Assembly (NCBI RefSeq): GCF_003989135.1
Contig: NZ_RYZZ01000007.1
Span: 604,367 to 668,366 of the forward strand
DNA: 64,000 nt
Source: Peribacillus cavernae
GTDB taxonomy: Bacteria > Bacillota > Bacilli > Bacillales > DSM-1321
Reading direction: 5' to 3'
Below are positions 11,490-20,789 of the stretch, one piece after another (the stretch's first letter is position 1; every line of letters begins with the position of its first letter). A program made the translations under genes and the position numbers. The notes under the pieces are model-generated. The model searched no databases and was not told where the DNA came from. It was given only the letters and a program-made list of their open reading frames with translations.

Positions 11490-12401
11490 TTGGAAGGAAT
11501 ATTGCCATTACGGAAGCCAAAAGGTATGACGTCGCATGATTGTGTCTTTAAACTCAGAAAGATACTGAAAACAAAAAAGGTTGGACATACTGGGACGCTT
11601 GATCCCGATGTAACCGGGGTTTTGCCGATCTGTATCGGCCGGGCCACAAAGATAGCCGAATACATAACAGATTCAGGAAAGGCCTATGAAGGTGAAGTAA
11701 TGATTGGATTTTCTACTGCTACGGAAGATGCGAGTGGAGAAAAAGTCACGGAAAAAGCGGTTTCCAAAGCAATCAGCAGAGAGAAGATCCTCCAAGTGCT
11801 TGCTTCCCTGACCGGAGAGATTGAACAAACTCCTCCAATGTATTCGGCCGTAAAGGTAAACGGTAAAAAGCTTTATGAATACGCAAGGGCAGGCCTCGCG
11901 GTTGAACGGCCGACAAGGACAGTAACCATCCATGAGCTTGTGTTGCTTGATGACCGGGAAGAATTCACAGGCAAGACTATCTCGTTTCGATTCAGGGCCA
12001 GCTGCAGCAAAGGCACCTATATCAGAACACTAGCCGTAATGATAGGGGAAAGGCTCGGTTATCCAGCTCACATGTCAGATCTCATCCGAATTCAATCAGC
12101 CGGGTTTACGCTTGATGACTGCAAAAGCCTCGAGGAAGTGGAGAAAATGGCGGCTGACGGGCGGGAAGATGAGTTTCTTCTGCCGTTGGAAAGAGGGCTG
12201 ATCCATTTGCCGAAATATCAGATTAGTGATAAAGTAGCAAAGAAAGTAAAAAATGGCGCAGTAATGGAGCAGCCGAAGGATTTACCAGTCGGGAAAGGTA
12301 TCCCGTTTGTCTTGGTTGACAGCATCCAAAAGGCCTTGGCCATTTATCAGATTCATCCTGTTAAAGAAAACCTGATCAAGCCTGTAAAGGTTTTGATATA
12401 G
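11490..12401 (+). CDS. truB: tRNA pseudouridine(55) synthase TruB
   Basis: Converts U55 of the T-loop of tRNAs to pseudouridine. The 303-residue product contains the catalytic-aspartate motif VGHTGTLDPDVTGVLPIC (about residue 37), the family block GYPAHMSDLIRIQSAGFTLD, and KPKGMTSHD near the start. The start is TTG at 11490, preceded by AGAGGTGATTTTG and giving MEGILPLRKPKG. Next is ribF, 50 bases on, the usual partner in Bacilli. Confidence 0.96.
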   Translation: MEGILPLRKPKGMTSHDCVFKLRKILKTKKVGHTGTLDPDVTGVLPICIGRATKIAEYITDSGKAYEGEVMIGFSTATEDASGEKVTEKAVSKAISREKILQVLASLTGEIEQTPPMYSAVKVNGKKLYEYARAGLAVERPTRTVTIHELVLLDDREEFTGKTISFRFRASCSKGTYIRTLAVMIGERLGYPAHMSDLIRIQSAGFTLDDCKSLEEVEKMAADGREDEFLLPLERGLIHLPKYQISDKVAKKVKNGAVMEQPKDLPVGKGIPFVLVDSIQKALAIYQIHPVKENLIKPVKVLI

Positions 12402-12451
12402 GAATTAATCATAAGCTTGCGCTTTTTTTTATAGAAAGAGGAGAATAGAAC

Positions 12452-13399
12452 GTGAAAGTAATCGCAATAGAACATCCTCATCAATTCAACGCCGATGAAT
12501 TTCCGCCGCTCGCAATCGCGCTCGGTTTCTTTGACGGTGTGCATAAAGGACATCAGACCGTGATAACAAACGCGGTCGATGCAGCCAAAAGCAGCGGTAT
12601 GAGTTCGGGTGTCATGACATTCGACCCTCATCCTTCAACGGTGTTAGGCAAAAATGTCAAGCATGTACGCTATATCACTCCGATACAGGATAAAATTGCA
12701 CTCATGGAAAAGTTTAATGTGGAGTACCTGTTTATCATTCATTTTACGAAAGAATTTGCATCCCTGCTTCCTCAGGAATTCGTCGATGACTATTTAATCA
12801 ATTTAAATGTCCGCCATGTCGTGGCAGGGTTTGATTACACATACGGCCGCTATGGCAAAGGAAATATGGAGACACTGCCGTTATACTCCAAAGGCCGTTT
12901 TACCCAGACCATCGTGGAAAAACAGACACTTGAAGAGGATAAGGTCAGCTCTACAAGAATCAGAAACACGCTTGAAGTAGGGAACTTCACAGAATTCTAC
13001 CACCTTGCCGGGCGTTTCTATACCACACGAGGAATCGTCATCCATGGCGAAAAGAGAGGGCGCAAGCTCGGATTTCCGACAGCCAATATTGAAGTGAGCG
13101 ATAATTATTTATTTCCTGCCACTGGCGTTTATGCCGTCCGTATATACATTCAAGGAAGCTGGTATGACGGGGTCTGCAATGTCGGTTATAAACCGACATT
13201 TCACGAAAAAAGACCGGAACACCCTTCTGTAGAAGTCCATATGTTATCATACAATGGCGATGTATATGGGGAAGAGGCAGAAATAGAATGGCACAAACGC
13301 CTGAGAAGCGAACGGAAATTCAACGGGCTTGAAGAGCTTGTCAAACAGATCGATGCAGACAAGGCGGAGGCCCAGGCTTATTTTTTGCTTCAAAGGTAG
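12452..13399 (+). CDS. ribF: Bifunctional riboflavin kinase / FAD synthetase
   Basis: Makes FMN and then FAD from riboflavin (RibC in B. subtilis). The N-terminal nucleotidyltransferase shows LGFFDGVHKGHQ (the HxGH-type motif, about residue 30) and SSTRIRNTLE; the C-terminal riboflavin kinase (from about 185) shows RGRKLGFPTANIE. The length, 315 residues, is normal. It starts with GTG behind AAAGAGGAGAATA. It lies between truB and rpsO as in B. subtilis. FMN riboswitches regulate other rib genes; none is visible here. Confidence 0.96.
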   Translation: MKVIAIEHPHQFNADEFPPLAIALGFFDGVHKGHQTVITNAVDAAKSSGMSSGVMTFDPHPSTVLGKNVKHVRYITPIQDKIALMEKFNVEYLFIIHFTKEFASLLPQEFVDDYLINLNVRHVVAGFDYTYGRYGKGNMETLPLYSKGRFTQTIVEKQTLEEDKVSSTRIRNTLEVGNFTEFYHLAGRFYTTRGIVIHGEKRGRKLGFPTANIEVSDNYLFPATGVYAVRIYIQGSWYDGVCNVGYKPTFHEKRPEHPSVEVHMLSYNGDVYGEEAEIEWHKRLRSERKFNGLEELVKQIDADKAEAQAYFLLQR

Positions 13400-13401
13400 A
13401 C

Positions 13402-13525
13402 TTGCAATTATCTCAGAAAAGATGTATTCTATTAGTTGTATGAAAATAACCGTTGCTTGGCTAGTCGAGTCACCGACGCTGGCTCAGGAATTGGGGATTT
13501 CAAGAAACATTAGGAGGTGAAAAGG
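13402..13525 (+). promoter_or_regulatory. rpsO promoter and probable S15 autoregulatory leader
   Basis: TTGCAA (13402-13407) and TATTCT (13425-13430) are 17 bases apart, a good sigma-A promoter. About 90 bases of GC-rich leader follow, with pairing potential between GGCTAGTCGAG and later segments, up to the AGGAGGTG site. In Bacillaceae, S15 represses its own mRNA by binding such a leader. I did not fold the RNA, so the binding structure is inferred. Confidence 0.55.
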
Positions 13526-13795
13526 ATGGCTATTACGCAAGAACGTAAAAATGAAATCATCAATGAGTACAGAACTCATGAAACTGACACTGGATCTGCA
13601 GAAGTTCAGATTGCTGTCCTAACAGAGGATATTAACAATTTGAACGAACACTTACGTACCCACAAGAAAGACCACCACTCACGTCGCGGTCTTCTTAAAA
13701 TGGTCGGTCGACGCCGTAATCTTTTAACGTACCTACGTAATAAAGATGTAACGCGTTACCGTGAACTGATCAACAAATTAGGTTTACGTCGATAA
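13526..13795 (+). CDS. rpsO: 30S ribosomal protein S15
   Basis: Primary 16S rRNA-binding protein of the small-subunit platform. The 89-residue product has the typical sequence: [20 protein letters not shown] and [19 protein letters not shown], ending in [11 protein letters not shown] at 13526 is preceded by TTAGGAGGTGAAAAGG; an in-frame GTG nine bases earlier lies inside the ribosome-binding site and is rejected. It has its own promoter and terminator, so it is at least partly an independent unit. Confidence 0.98.
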   Translation: MAITQERKNEIINEYRTHETDTGSAEVQIAVLTEDINNLNEHLRTHKKDHHSRRGLLKMVGRRRNLLTYLRNKDVTRYRELINKLGLRR

Positions 13796-13804
13796 TCTTT
13801 CAAG

Positions 13805-13830
13805 AAAGCGGGAAATTTTCCCGCTTTTTT
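13805..13830 (+). terminator. Terminator after rpsO
   Basis: AAAGCGGGAAA and TTTTCCCGCTTT form a stem followed directly by T residues. It lies 10 bases after the rpsO stop. Confidence 0.85.
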
Positions 13831-13936
13831 GTTAGCTTTATAATAATACGCCAGCGAGGCAATATAAGCAGTGCGTTGTTTTTTACATAATTAATCGATA
13901 TTGCTGTTAACCTAGCTAAGAAGTAGAGAGGGGTTT

Positions 13937-16066
13937 ATGAAAAAGATGTCACAGGATAAGAAAACTTATTCATTCGACTGGGGCGGCAGAAAGCTGACTG
14001 TTGAAATCGGCCAATTGGCCAAGCAGGCTAACGGTGCGGTTCTTGTCAGATATGGAGACAGCGCTGTCTTAAGTACAGCGACCGCTTCAAAAGAACCAAA
14101 GAACCTGGACTTTTTTCCTCTGACAGTTAACTATGAGGAAAGATTATATGCTGTAGGGAAGATTCCCGGCGGCTTTATCAAACGTGAAGGAAGACCAAGC
14201 GAAAAGGCAATCCTGGCAAGCCGTTTGATCGACCGTCCAATCCGTCCTTTATTTGCGGACGGTTTTCGTAACGAAGTTCAAGTTATCAGCATTGTGATGA
14301 GCGTGGACCAGGATTGCTCGACTGAAATGGCTGCAATGTTTGGATCTTCCCTTGCGCTTACTGTTTCGGATATCCCATTTGATGGGCCGATTGCCGGGGT
14401 TATCGTTGGCCGGATAGACAACCAATTCATCATGAACCCGACTGTGGAACAGATGGAGCGAAGTGATATTCATTTAACAGTGGCAGGTACAAAAGATGCC
14501 ATTAACATGGTTGAAGCGGGTGCTGATGAAGTGCCTGAAGAGACAATGCTTGAGGCGATCATGTTTGGCCATGAGGAAATCAAGAAATTGATTGCATTCC
14601 AGGAAGGCATTGCTGCTGAATTTGGCAAAGAAAAAAAGGCAGTCACCCTTTATCAAGTAGATGCCGAACTTGAAACACAGATTAAATCACTTTGTGAAGA
14701 TGACATCAATAAAGCTGTACAGGTCCAGGAAAAGCATGCACGCGAAGATGCGATTAAAGTAGTGAAAGATCGTGTGATGGCCCAGTTTGAAGAAAAAGAA
14801 GTGGATGAGGCTGAACGTAAGCAAGTAAAGGAAATCCTAAATAAATTGGTGAAAACGGAAGTGCGCCGCCTGATTACCGAAGAAAAAGTACGTCCGGACG
14901 GCCGAAATCCCGATCAAATCAGACCGCTTTCTTCTGAGGTAGGTTTGCTCCCGCGTACACATGGTTCCGGTTTATTTACCCGCGGCCAGACGCAAGCTCT
15001 TTCTATCTGTACCTTAGGAGCCCTTGGCGATGTCCAGATTCTCGATGGACTTGGAACGGAAGAATCAAAGCGGTTTATGCATCATTACAATTTCCCGCAA
15101 TTCAGTGTCGGTGAAACTGGACCGATGAGAGGGCCGGGACGCCGTGAAATCGGCCACGGAGCTTTAGGCGAAAGAGCACTGGAGCCAGTCATTCCGGCTG
15201 AAAAGGACTTTCCATATACAGTAAGATTAGTATCTGAAGTGCTTGAATCAAACGGATCCACTTCCCAGGCCAGTATTTGCGCAAGTACGCTTGCTATGAT
15301 GGATGCGGGTGTTCCGCTTAAGGCTCCAGTGGCCGGTATTGCAATGGGGCTTGTCAAATCAGGGGACTACTATACAATCCTCACTGATATTCAAGGCATG
15401 GAAGACCATCTCGGAGACATGGATTTCAAAGTGGCAGGAACGGCAAAGGGAGTTACTGCCCTGCAAATGGATATCAAGATTGAAGGACTTTCACGGGAAA
15501 TTCTAGAAGAAGCTCTTCAACAGGCAAAAAGAGGGCGCATGCATATTCTTGACTCGATGCTGGCAACGTTGAATCAGCCGCGCGAAGCATTAAGCCAATA
15601 TGCTCCAAAAATCCTTATAATGGCTATTAATCCTGATAAAATCCGGGACGTAATCGGGCCAAGCGGGAAACACATCAACAAAATCATTGAAGAAACAGGT
15701 GTGAAAATCGATATCGAGCAGGATGGCACTGTATTCATTTCTTCAATAAATGAAGAAATGAACCAAAAAGCGAAAAAAATCATTGAAGATATCGTCCGTG
15801 AAGTGGAAGTTGGCCAGATGTACCTTGGTAAAGTCAAGCGTATCGAGAAATTTGGCGCATTTGTGGAAATCTTCAATGGCAAGGATGGCCTGGTCCATAT
15901 TTCTGAGCTGGCCGAAGAAAGAGTCGGCAAGGTTGAAGACGTTGTGGCAATTGGCGATGAAATCCTTGTGAAAGTTACCGAAATCGATAAACAGGGCAGA
16001 GTTAATCTCTCCCGCAAAGCAGTCCTGAAAGAACAAAAAGAAGCAGCTAACAATTCCCAGGGCTAA
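13937..16066 (+). CDS. pnp: Polyribonucleotide nucleotidyltransferase (PNPase)
   Basis: Phosphorolytic 3'-5' exoribonuclease of mRNA turnover, working alongside RNase Y (encoded at 48.6 kb). The protein has 709 residues (706 from the alternative ATG at 13946, whose product MSQDKK more closely resembles B. subtilis). Two RNase PH domains are visible (first with [20 protein letters not shown]; second with [16 protein letters not shown] and [17 protein letters not shown]), then a KH domain ([16 protein letters not shown]) and an S1 domain ([20 protein letters not shown]). GAGAGGGG precedes the 13937 start. A terminator follows. Confidence 0.97.
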   Translation: MKKMSQDKKTYSFDWGGRKLTVEIGQLAKQANGAVLVRYGDSAVLSTATASKEPKNLDFFPLTVNYEERLYAVGKIPGGFIKREGRPSEKAILASRLIDRPIRPLFADGFRNEVQVISIVMSVDQDCSTEMAAMFGSSLALTVSDIPFDGPIAGVIVGRIDNQFIMNPTVEQMERSDIHLTVAGTKDAINMVEAGADEVPEETMLEAIMFGHEEIKKLIAFQEGIAAEFGKEKKAVTLYQVDAELETQIKSLCEDDINKAVQVQEKHAREDAIKVVKDRVMAQFEEKEVDEAERKQVKEILNKLVKTEVRRLITEEKVRPDGRNPDQIRPLSSEVGLLPRTHGSGLFTRGQTQALSICTLGALGDVQILDGLGTEESKRFMHHYNFPQFSVGETGPMRGPGRREIGHGALGERALEPVIPAEKDFPYTVRLVSEVLESNGSTSQASICASTLAMMDAGVPLKAPVAGIAMGLVKSGDYYTILTDIQGMEDHLGDMDFKVAGTAKGVTALQMDIKIEGLSREILEEALQQAKRGRMHILDSMLATLNQPREALSQYAPKILIMAINPDKIRDVIGPSGKHINKIIEETGVKIDIEQDGTVFISSINEEMNQKAKKIIEDIVREVEVGQMYLGKVKRIEKFGAFVEIFNGKDGLVHISELAEERVGKVEDVVAIGDEILVKVTEIDKQGRVNLSRKAVLKEQKEAANNSQG

Positions 16067-16084
16067 TAAGAACAAAAATTAACC

Positions 16085-16120
16085 GGCATGCGGTTCCTTA
16101 TGAAATCGCATGCCTTTTTA
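16085..16120 (+). terminator. Terminator after pnp
   Basis: GGCATGCG pairs with CGCATGCC, followed by TTTTT; 18 bases after the pnp stop. Confidence 0.8.
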
Positions 16121-16196
16121 TGCTGTTTGAACCAGGTACCAAATGTTCTACCTTGTCCGAATTCCTCATACATTTTGTATGAAGGAGGTCGGAAAA

Positions 16197-17156
16197 ATGA
16201 ATAATAAATGGAAGCAGATAGTTGCGATAAGTGCCATTGCAGGTATATCATGGTTATTAGTGCAAAATCCTTATACAAATCATTATTTAATTGACCTAAA
16301 ACATAATGCATCCTTTGCGTCAGGGCAGGAGGACAGCCTTTATTTGGAGATTGAAAACAACGCTAAGGAATATGAAGCGCCCCCTCGTCCGGCTAGAATC
16401 GACCCGATCTGGAAAGCAGTGCCGGGTTATAATGGAGTAAAAGTGGATATTAAGGCATCCTATCATGTAATGAAGAAGTCCGGAAAATTCGATGAGAAAA
16501 AACTGATATATAAACAGGTTCCGCCTAAGACTCATCTGAGTGACCTTGAGCCCGCCCCGATCTACCGGGCACATCCAGAAAAACCGGTTGTCTCCTTTTT
16601 AGTAAATGTAGCCTGGGGAAACGAATATGTGCAGAGTATGCTTACTACCTTGAAAAAAAATGACGTCAAAGCGACGTTTTTCCTTGAGGGCAGATGGGCC
16701 AAGAATAATCCGGCGCTTGCGAAAATGATTGAGGAGGAAGGCCATGAAATCGGCAATCATTCCTATTCACATCCAAATATGAAAACACTTCCTGCTCCTG
16801 CTTCCCAAATGGAACTGCAGAAGACCAATGAAGTCATTGAAGCTGTTACTAAAGTCAAATCCCAATGGTTTGCGCCGCCAAGCGGAAGCTACCGGGATGA
16901 AACAGTAAAAATAGCAGATTCATTAGGGATGGGAACGATTATGTGGAGCGTTGATACGATTGACTGGCAGAAGCCAAGTCCCGACGTATTGACCACCCGG
17001 GTTCTTTCCAAGATTCATCCCGGAGCATTCGTATTAATGCATCCGACGAAATCATCGGCAGATTCTTTAGAAACGTTAATTAGGGAGATCAAAAAGAAAA
17101 ACCTGCATATTGTAACTGTGTCTGCAGCAGTTGAAGAAACAAGGATCGTTCATTAG
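16197..17156 (+). CDS. ylxY: Polysaccharide deacetylase-like sporulation protein YlxY
   Basis: NodB-fold protein of 319 residues, the same length I recall for B. subtilis YlxY. An N-terminal hydrophobic segment (about residues 8-22, IVAISAIAGISWLLV) suggests membrane anchoring or secretion. The metal-binding motif HSYSH and the following fold blocks (WFAPPSGSYRDETV, WSVDTIDWQKPS, ILMHPT-like) are present. The first catalytic motif, normally TFDD, reads NVAWGN here, so the catalytic base and one metal ligand are missing and deacetylase activity is doubtful. ATG at 16197 follows GAAGGAGGTCGG. It sits between pnp and mlpA as in other Bacilli. Confidence 0.93.
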   Translation: MNNKWKQIVAISAIAGISWLLVQNPYTNHYLIDLKHNASFASGQEDSLYLEIENNAKEYEAPPRPARIDPIWKAVPGYNGVKVDIKASYHVMKKSGKFDEKKLIYKQVPPKTHLSDLEPAPIYRAHPEKPVVSFLVNVAWGNEYVQSMLTTLKKNDVKATFFLEGRWAKNNPALAKMIEEEGHEIGNHSYSHPNMKTLPAPASQMELQKTNEVIEAVTKVKSQWFAPPSGSYRDETVKIADSLGMGTIMWSVDTIDWQKPSPDVLTTRVLSKIHPGAFVLMHPTKSSADSLETLIREIKKKNLHIVTVSAAVEETRIVH

Positions 17157-17245
17157 AGTTGCGCTTAAGATGATAAGACAGTATAACTTTTATTCAAGGC
17201 GCTTGCGCTTTTCTTAAAAGCACCACAGAATTGGGAGGAATGTTT

Positions 17246-18475
17246 ATGATTAAGAAATATACTTGCCAAAACGGAGTCAGAATTGTTCTGGAGAATATTC
17301 CGACTGTTCGTTCGGCTGCTATCGGTGTTTGGATTAAAACAGGATCAAGGAATGAAACGCCAGAGCTTAATGGCATTTCACATTTTCTGGAACATATGTT
17401 TTTTAAAGGTACGGCAAACCGCAATGCGAGGGAAATTGCTGAGTCATTTGACAGCATTGGCGGTCAAGTCAATGCGTTTACCTCCAAAGAATACACATGT
17501 TATTACGCGAAGGTTCTCGATAACCACGCAAGCTATGCCCTGGAGATCCTTTCTGATATGTTCTTTAACTCGACTTTTGATGAAGAAGAGTTAAAGAAGG
17601 AAAAAAATGTGGTTTATGAAGAAATTAAAATGTATGAAGATACGCCTGACGATATCGTTCACGATTTATTAAGCCAGGCCGTGTATGAGTCACATCCGCT
17701 TGGATATCCCATTTTAGGAACTGAGGAAACCCTCGAGACGTTTAACAGCGAGTCATTGAAGAAATACGTCCATGATATGTATACGCCGGATAAGGTGGTC
17801 ATTTCTATTGCGGGCAATGTGGACGAAAGCATGATAAAAGAGGTAGAAAGCTACTTTGGTTCCTATAAAGGCGGTAACGGGCATACGGATCTTATGAAGC
17901 CCCGTTTTCACGAGAAAAGGCTTTCAAGAAAGAAAGAAACGGAACAGGCGCATCTCTGCCTCGGTTTTGAAGGACTGCAGATTGGCCATAATGATGTGTA
18001 CAGCATGATTGTGCTCAACAATATCCTTGGCGGAAGCATGAGCAGCCGTTTATTCCAGGAAGTAAGGGAACAGCGGGGACTCGCCTACTCTGTCTACTCG
18101 TACCATTCCGGCTACCAGGACAGCGGGTTGGTAACGATTTATGGAGGAACTGGGGCAGGACAGCTCAATAGCCTGTACGAAACGATCCAGGAAACGCTCG
18201 CGACCCTGAAACGGGAAGGAATTACCGAGAAAGAACTAAGAAACAGCAAGGAACAGCTTAAGGGAAGCTTGATGCTCAGCTTAGAGAGCACAAACAGTCG
18301 AATGAGCAGAAATGGCAAAAATGAATTACTACTTGAAAACCATAAATCACTGGATGAAATTGTCGAAATGATCGATGAAGTCACAGAGGACAGCGTAAAT
18401 ACACTCGGCAATCAAGTTTTTTCCGATCAATACTCCATTTCCTTGATCAGTCCTTTGGATGACTGGAAAGAATAA
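17246..18475 (+). CDS. mlpA: M16 zinc protease MlpA (YmxG)
   Basis: Insulinase/mitochondrial processing peptidase family protein, 409 residues. It has the inverted zinc motif HFLEH (about residues 46-50) and the downstream ligand region NVVYEEIKMYEDTPDD. A C-terminal M16 domain follows (GGSMSSRLFQEVREQRGLAY). ATG at 17246 is preceded by GGGAGGAATGTTT; a TTG at 17231 overlaps that site and is rejected. B. subtilis MlpA affects extracellular protease levels; the natural substrate is not known to me. Two more M16 proteins lie at 36.4-39 kb. Confidence 0.95.
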   Translation: MIKKYTCQNGVRIVLENIPTVRSAAIGVWIKTGSRNETPELNGISHFLEHMFFKGTANRNAREIAESFDSIGGQVNAFTSKEYTCYYAKVLDNHASYALEILSDMFFNSTFDEEELKKEKNVVYEEIKMYEDTPDDIVHDLLSQAVYESHPLGYPILGTEETLETFNSESLKKYVHDMYTPDKVVISIAGNVDESMIKEVESYFGSYKGGNGHTDLMKPRFHEKRLSRKKETEQAHLCLGFEGLQIGHNDVYSMIVLNNILGGSMSSRLFQEVREQRGLAYSVYSYHSGYQDSGLVTIYGGTGAGQLNSLYETIQETLATLKREGITEKELRNSKEQLKGSLMLSLESTNSRMSRNGKNELLLENHKSLDEIVEMIDEVTEDSVNTLGNQVFSDQYSISLISPLDDWKE

Positions 18476-18607
18476 GCCCGAATGCGGCATATTGTCGGTC
18501 CTTTTCTTTTTACGTAGAATCACTCTCTCTAGTTTCAAGAAATTACTTCTAACGATTACTGTTGGGTGATATAGATTAGTAATTGGAAAAAAAGGAGGAG
18601 AAACATC

Positions 18608-18889
18608 ATGAGACTGAGTGAGCTTAGCGGAAAAGAAATCGTCGATGTAAAACGCGCAGAACGGCTTGGTGTCCTCGGACAGACAGACCTTGAAATAAAT
18701 GAAAGCGGACAGATAACAGCGCTTATCATACCGTCCGTTAAATGGTTCGGATTGAAAAAAAACGGAAACGAAGTCCGTGTTCCCTGGAATCAAATCAAAA
18801 AGATTGGTACCGATATGATTATCATCGATATAACGGAAAGCCAGGTTCCCGGAAAAGAACCGCCTCAAAAAATAAAGTTTCCCGATTAA
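18608..18889 (+). CDS. ymxH: YlmC/YmxH family sporulation-associated protein
   Basis: A 93-residue PRC-barrel-like protein of the YlmC/YmxH family. Visible marks are RLSELSGKEIVDVKRAERLG at the N terminus and the repeated beta pattern VPWNQIKKIGTDMIIID. AAAGGAGGAG lies ahead of the ATG. It sits between mlpA and the dipicolinate operon in Bacilli. The family is linked to sporulation by context; its biochemical role is unknown. Confidence 0.92.
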   Translation: MRLSELSGKEIVDVKRAERLGVLGQTDLEINESGQITALIIPSVKWFGLKKNGNEVRVPWNQIKKIGTDMIIIDITESQVPGKEPPQKIKFPD

Positions 18890-18931
18890 GAGCGGGAAAA
18901 GCGATAAACTCATATCAGCCATACATCCTCT

Positions 18932-18958
18932 AAGCCGCCCTGAAAAAGGCGGTTTTTT
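18932..18958 (+). terminator. Terminator after ymxH
   Basis: AAGCCGCC and GGCGGTTTTTT form a stem ending in six T; it separates ymxH from the dpaA promoter region. Confidence 0.85.
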
Positions 18959-19033
18959 CGTGCACCATCGATTTTCTCTAACACTAAAAACCTTATCCCT
19001 GAAGAGGAGTAAAACTCCTGGCTTCAACCATTC

Positions 19034-19061
19034 ACCTATTTTACGAAAAAAACATAAGATG
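19034..19061 (+). promoter_or_regulatory. Candidate sigma-K promoter for dpaAB
   Basis: ACC (19034-19036), a 16-base spacer, then CATAAGATG (19053-19061), close to the sigma-K -10 pattern CATANNNTA. The dpaAB (spoVF) operon of B. subtilis is read by sigma-K in the mother cell, which supports the call. It has one mismatch in the -10 and was found by eye. Confidence 0.5.
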
Positions 19062-19120
19062 GAAAGGTAAAACACGATTTTGTGATAAGCAGGCTTATTT
19101 TCAAAAAAGAAGGTGACGGC

Positions 19121-20026
19121 ATGATGCTCACAGGCATACAAATTGCAGTGATAGGCGGGGATGCCCGCCAGCTTGAGGTAATCCGCAAATTTACGGAGCT
19201 GGATGCCAAATTGTCATTGGTTGGCTTTGAACAGCTTGACCACTCGTTTACAGGTGCCGTTAAAGAAAAGTTGGAAGAACTCAACCTTTCAGAGATCGAT
19301 ACAATCATTTTGCCGGTTTCGGGCACCAATTCTGAAGGAAAGGTAGAAACGATCTTTTCTAATGAAGAGGTCTATCTTACAAAGGAAATTCTTTCGAAAA
19401 CTCCTCCTCATTGTACGATCTACTCTGGAATCAGCAATGATTATTTAAATGAAATCATCGAGAAAACGAACCGAAGGCTGGTCCTGCTTTTTGAAAGAGA
19501 CGATGTTGCCATTTATAACTCGATCCCTACTGTAGAAGGAACGATTATGATGGCGATCCAGAATACTGACTTTACAATCCACGGATCAAAGGTTGCCGTG
19601 ATTGGGTTTGGGCGGACAGGAATGAGTGTTGCTAGAACATTCCAGGCATTAGGTGCCAATGTAAAAGCAGGGGCAAGAAAAAGCGAGGACCTCGCTAGAA
19701 TAACTGAAATGGCTATGACCCCGTTCCATTTGAATGAACTGGCACAAGCGGTAAGAGATGTAGATATATGCATAAACACAGTTCCGGTACAAATCGTCAC
19801 CGCATCTGTGCTGGCCAACATGCCCGTGCATACTCTCTTGATCGACCTTGCTTCAAAACCGGGCGGCACCGATTTCCGCTATGCCGAGAAAAGGGGAATC
19901 AAAGCGCTGCTTGCCCCGGGCTTGCCTGGGATTGTCGCGCCAAAAACCGCAGGACAGATATTAGCCAATGTGCTTGCCCAGCTTATTAGAGAAGATATGA
20001 AAAAACGAAAGGGGAAAACCGCATGA
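19121..20026 (+). CDS. dpaA: Dipicolinate synthase subunit A
   Basis: With DpaB it converts the DAP-pathway product of DapA to dipicolinic acid, the main small molecule of the spore core; it acts in the mother cell. The 301-residue product starts MMLTGIQIAVIGGDARQ (ATG at 19121 or 19124, after GAAGGTGACGGC). A Rossmann motif (VAVIGFGRTGMSVARTF, about residue 155) and the family end APGLPGIVAPKTAGQI are visible. The upstream GTG at 19082 adds residues not seen in the family and is rejected. It overlaps dpaB by four bases. Confidence 0.96.
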   Translation: MMLTGIQIAVIGGDARQLEVIRKFTELDAKLSLVGFEQLDHSFTGAVKEKLEELNLSEIDTIILPVSGTNSEGKVETIFSNEEVYLTKEILSKTPPHCTIYSGISNDYLNEIIEKTNRRLVLLFERDDVAIYNSIPTVEGTIMMAIQNTDFTIHGSKVAVIGFGRTGMSVARTFQALGANVKAGARKSEDLARITEMAMTPFHLNELAQAVRDVDICINTVPVQIVTASVLANMPVHTLLIDLASKPGGTDFRYAEKRGIKALLAPGLPGIVAPKTAGQILANVLAQLIREDMKKRKGKTA

Positions 20027-20622
20027 GTTTAAGTGGGAAGAGAATTGGTTTCGGTCTTACCGGTTCTCATTGTACCTATGATATTGTTTTTCCGGAAATT
20101 GAGAAATTGGTTAACGAAGGCGTCGAAGTAATTCCGATCGTCACTTCAACGGTAAAGAATACGGAAACGAGATTTGGCAAGGGAGAGGACTGGATTGAGC
20201 GAATCGAAGAACTAACAGGCCATCATGTTGTCGATACGATTGTCAAAGCAGAACCACTTGGTCCGAAAATGCCGCTAGCTTGTATGGTGATTGCACCAAT
20301 GACGGGGAACTCCCTGAGCAAGATGGCCAATGCCTTGACAGACTCACCCGTATTAATGGCGGCCAAAGCGACTATGCGTAACCACCGCCCGGTTGTTCTT
20401 GGCATTTCAACAAATGATGCCCTCGGCTTGAATGGCATGAATTTAATGAGGCTGATGGCTGCCAAGGATATTTATTTTGTGCCATATGGCCAGGATGACC
20501 CGGAAAAGAAACCGAATTCAATGGTGGCACGCATGAGCATGATAAGGGAAACAATCATTTCTGCCCTTAGTGGCGAGCAAATCCAGCCTGTCCTTGTCGA
20601 AAGGTATAAAGATCCCCTTTAA
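20023..20622 (+). CDS. dpaB: Dipicolinate synthase subunit B (flavoprotein)
   Basis: 199-residue flavoprotein-fold partner of DpaA, also called SpoVFB. The start ATGA overlaps the dpaA stop, which indicates translational coupling. Family features are RIGFGLTGSHCTYDIVFPEI near the N terminus and the flavoprotein-like segment MVIAPMTGNSLSKMANALTD. A long hairpin at 20645-20678 follows and separates it from asd. Confidence 0.96.
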   Translation: MSLSGKRIGFGLTGSHCTYDIVFPEIEKLVNEGVEVIPIVTSTVKNTETRFGKGEDWIERIEELTGHHVVDTIVKAEPLGPKMPLACMVIAPMTGNSLSKMANALTDSPVLMAAKATMRNHRPVVLGISTNDALGLNGMNLMRLMAAKDIYFVPYGQDDPEKKPNSMVARMSMIRETIISALSGEQIQPVLVERYKDPL

Positions 20623-20644
20623 AAGAGTATCGAACAAAAGCCAT

Positions 20645-20678
20645 ACAGACTTTACGGAAAATTTCCGGCAAAGTTTGT
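20645..20678 (+). terminator. Long hairpin between dpaB and asd
   Basis: ACAGACTTT pairs with AAAGTTTGT (one G-U pair), and CGGAAA with TTTCCG inside. There is no T-run, so it is either a weak terminator for dpaAB or a structural element. Confidence 0.45.
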
Positions 20679-20705
20679 CTCATTCACATACTAATATGAT
20701 AAAAT
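20675..20705 (+). promoter_or_regulatory. Candidate asd promoter (extended -10)
   Basis: TTGTCT (20675-20680) and TGATAAAAT (20697-20705), an extended -10 of the TGN-TAAAAT form. The spacing of 19 is long, but extended -10 promoters tolerate this. It lies about 85 bases before asd. Confidence 0.45.
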
Positions 20706-20789
20706 ATATGATATTCTTGAAAGCATAAGCAGAAAAGGCACGTAAAAATAGATTACAAATCTGTATGGTTTTGAAAAGGGGAATGTTCG

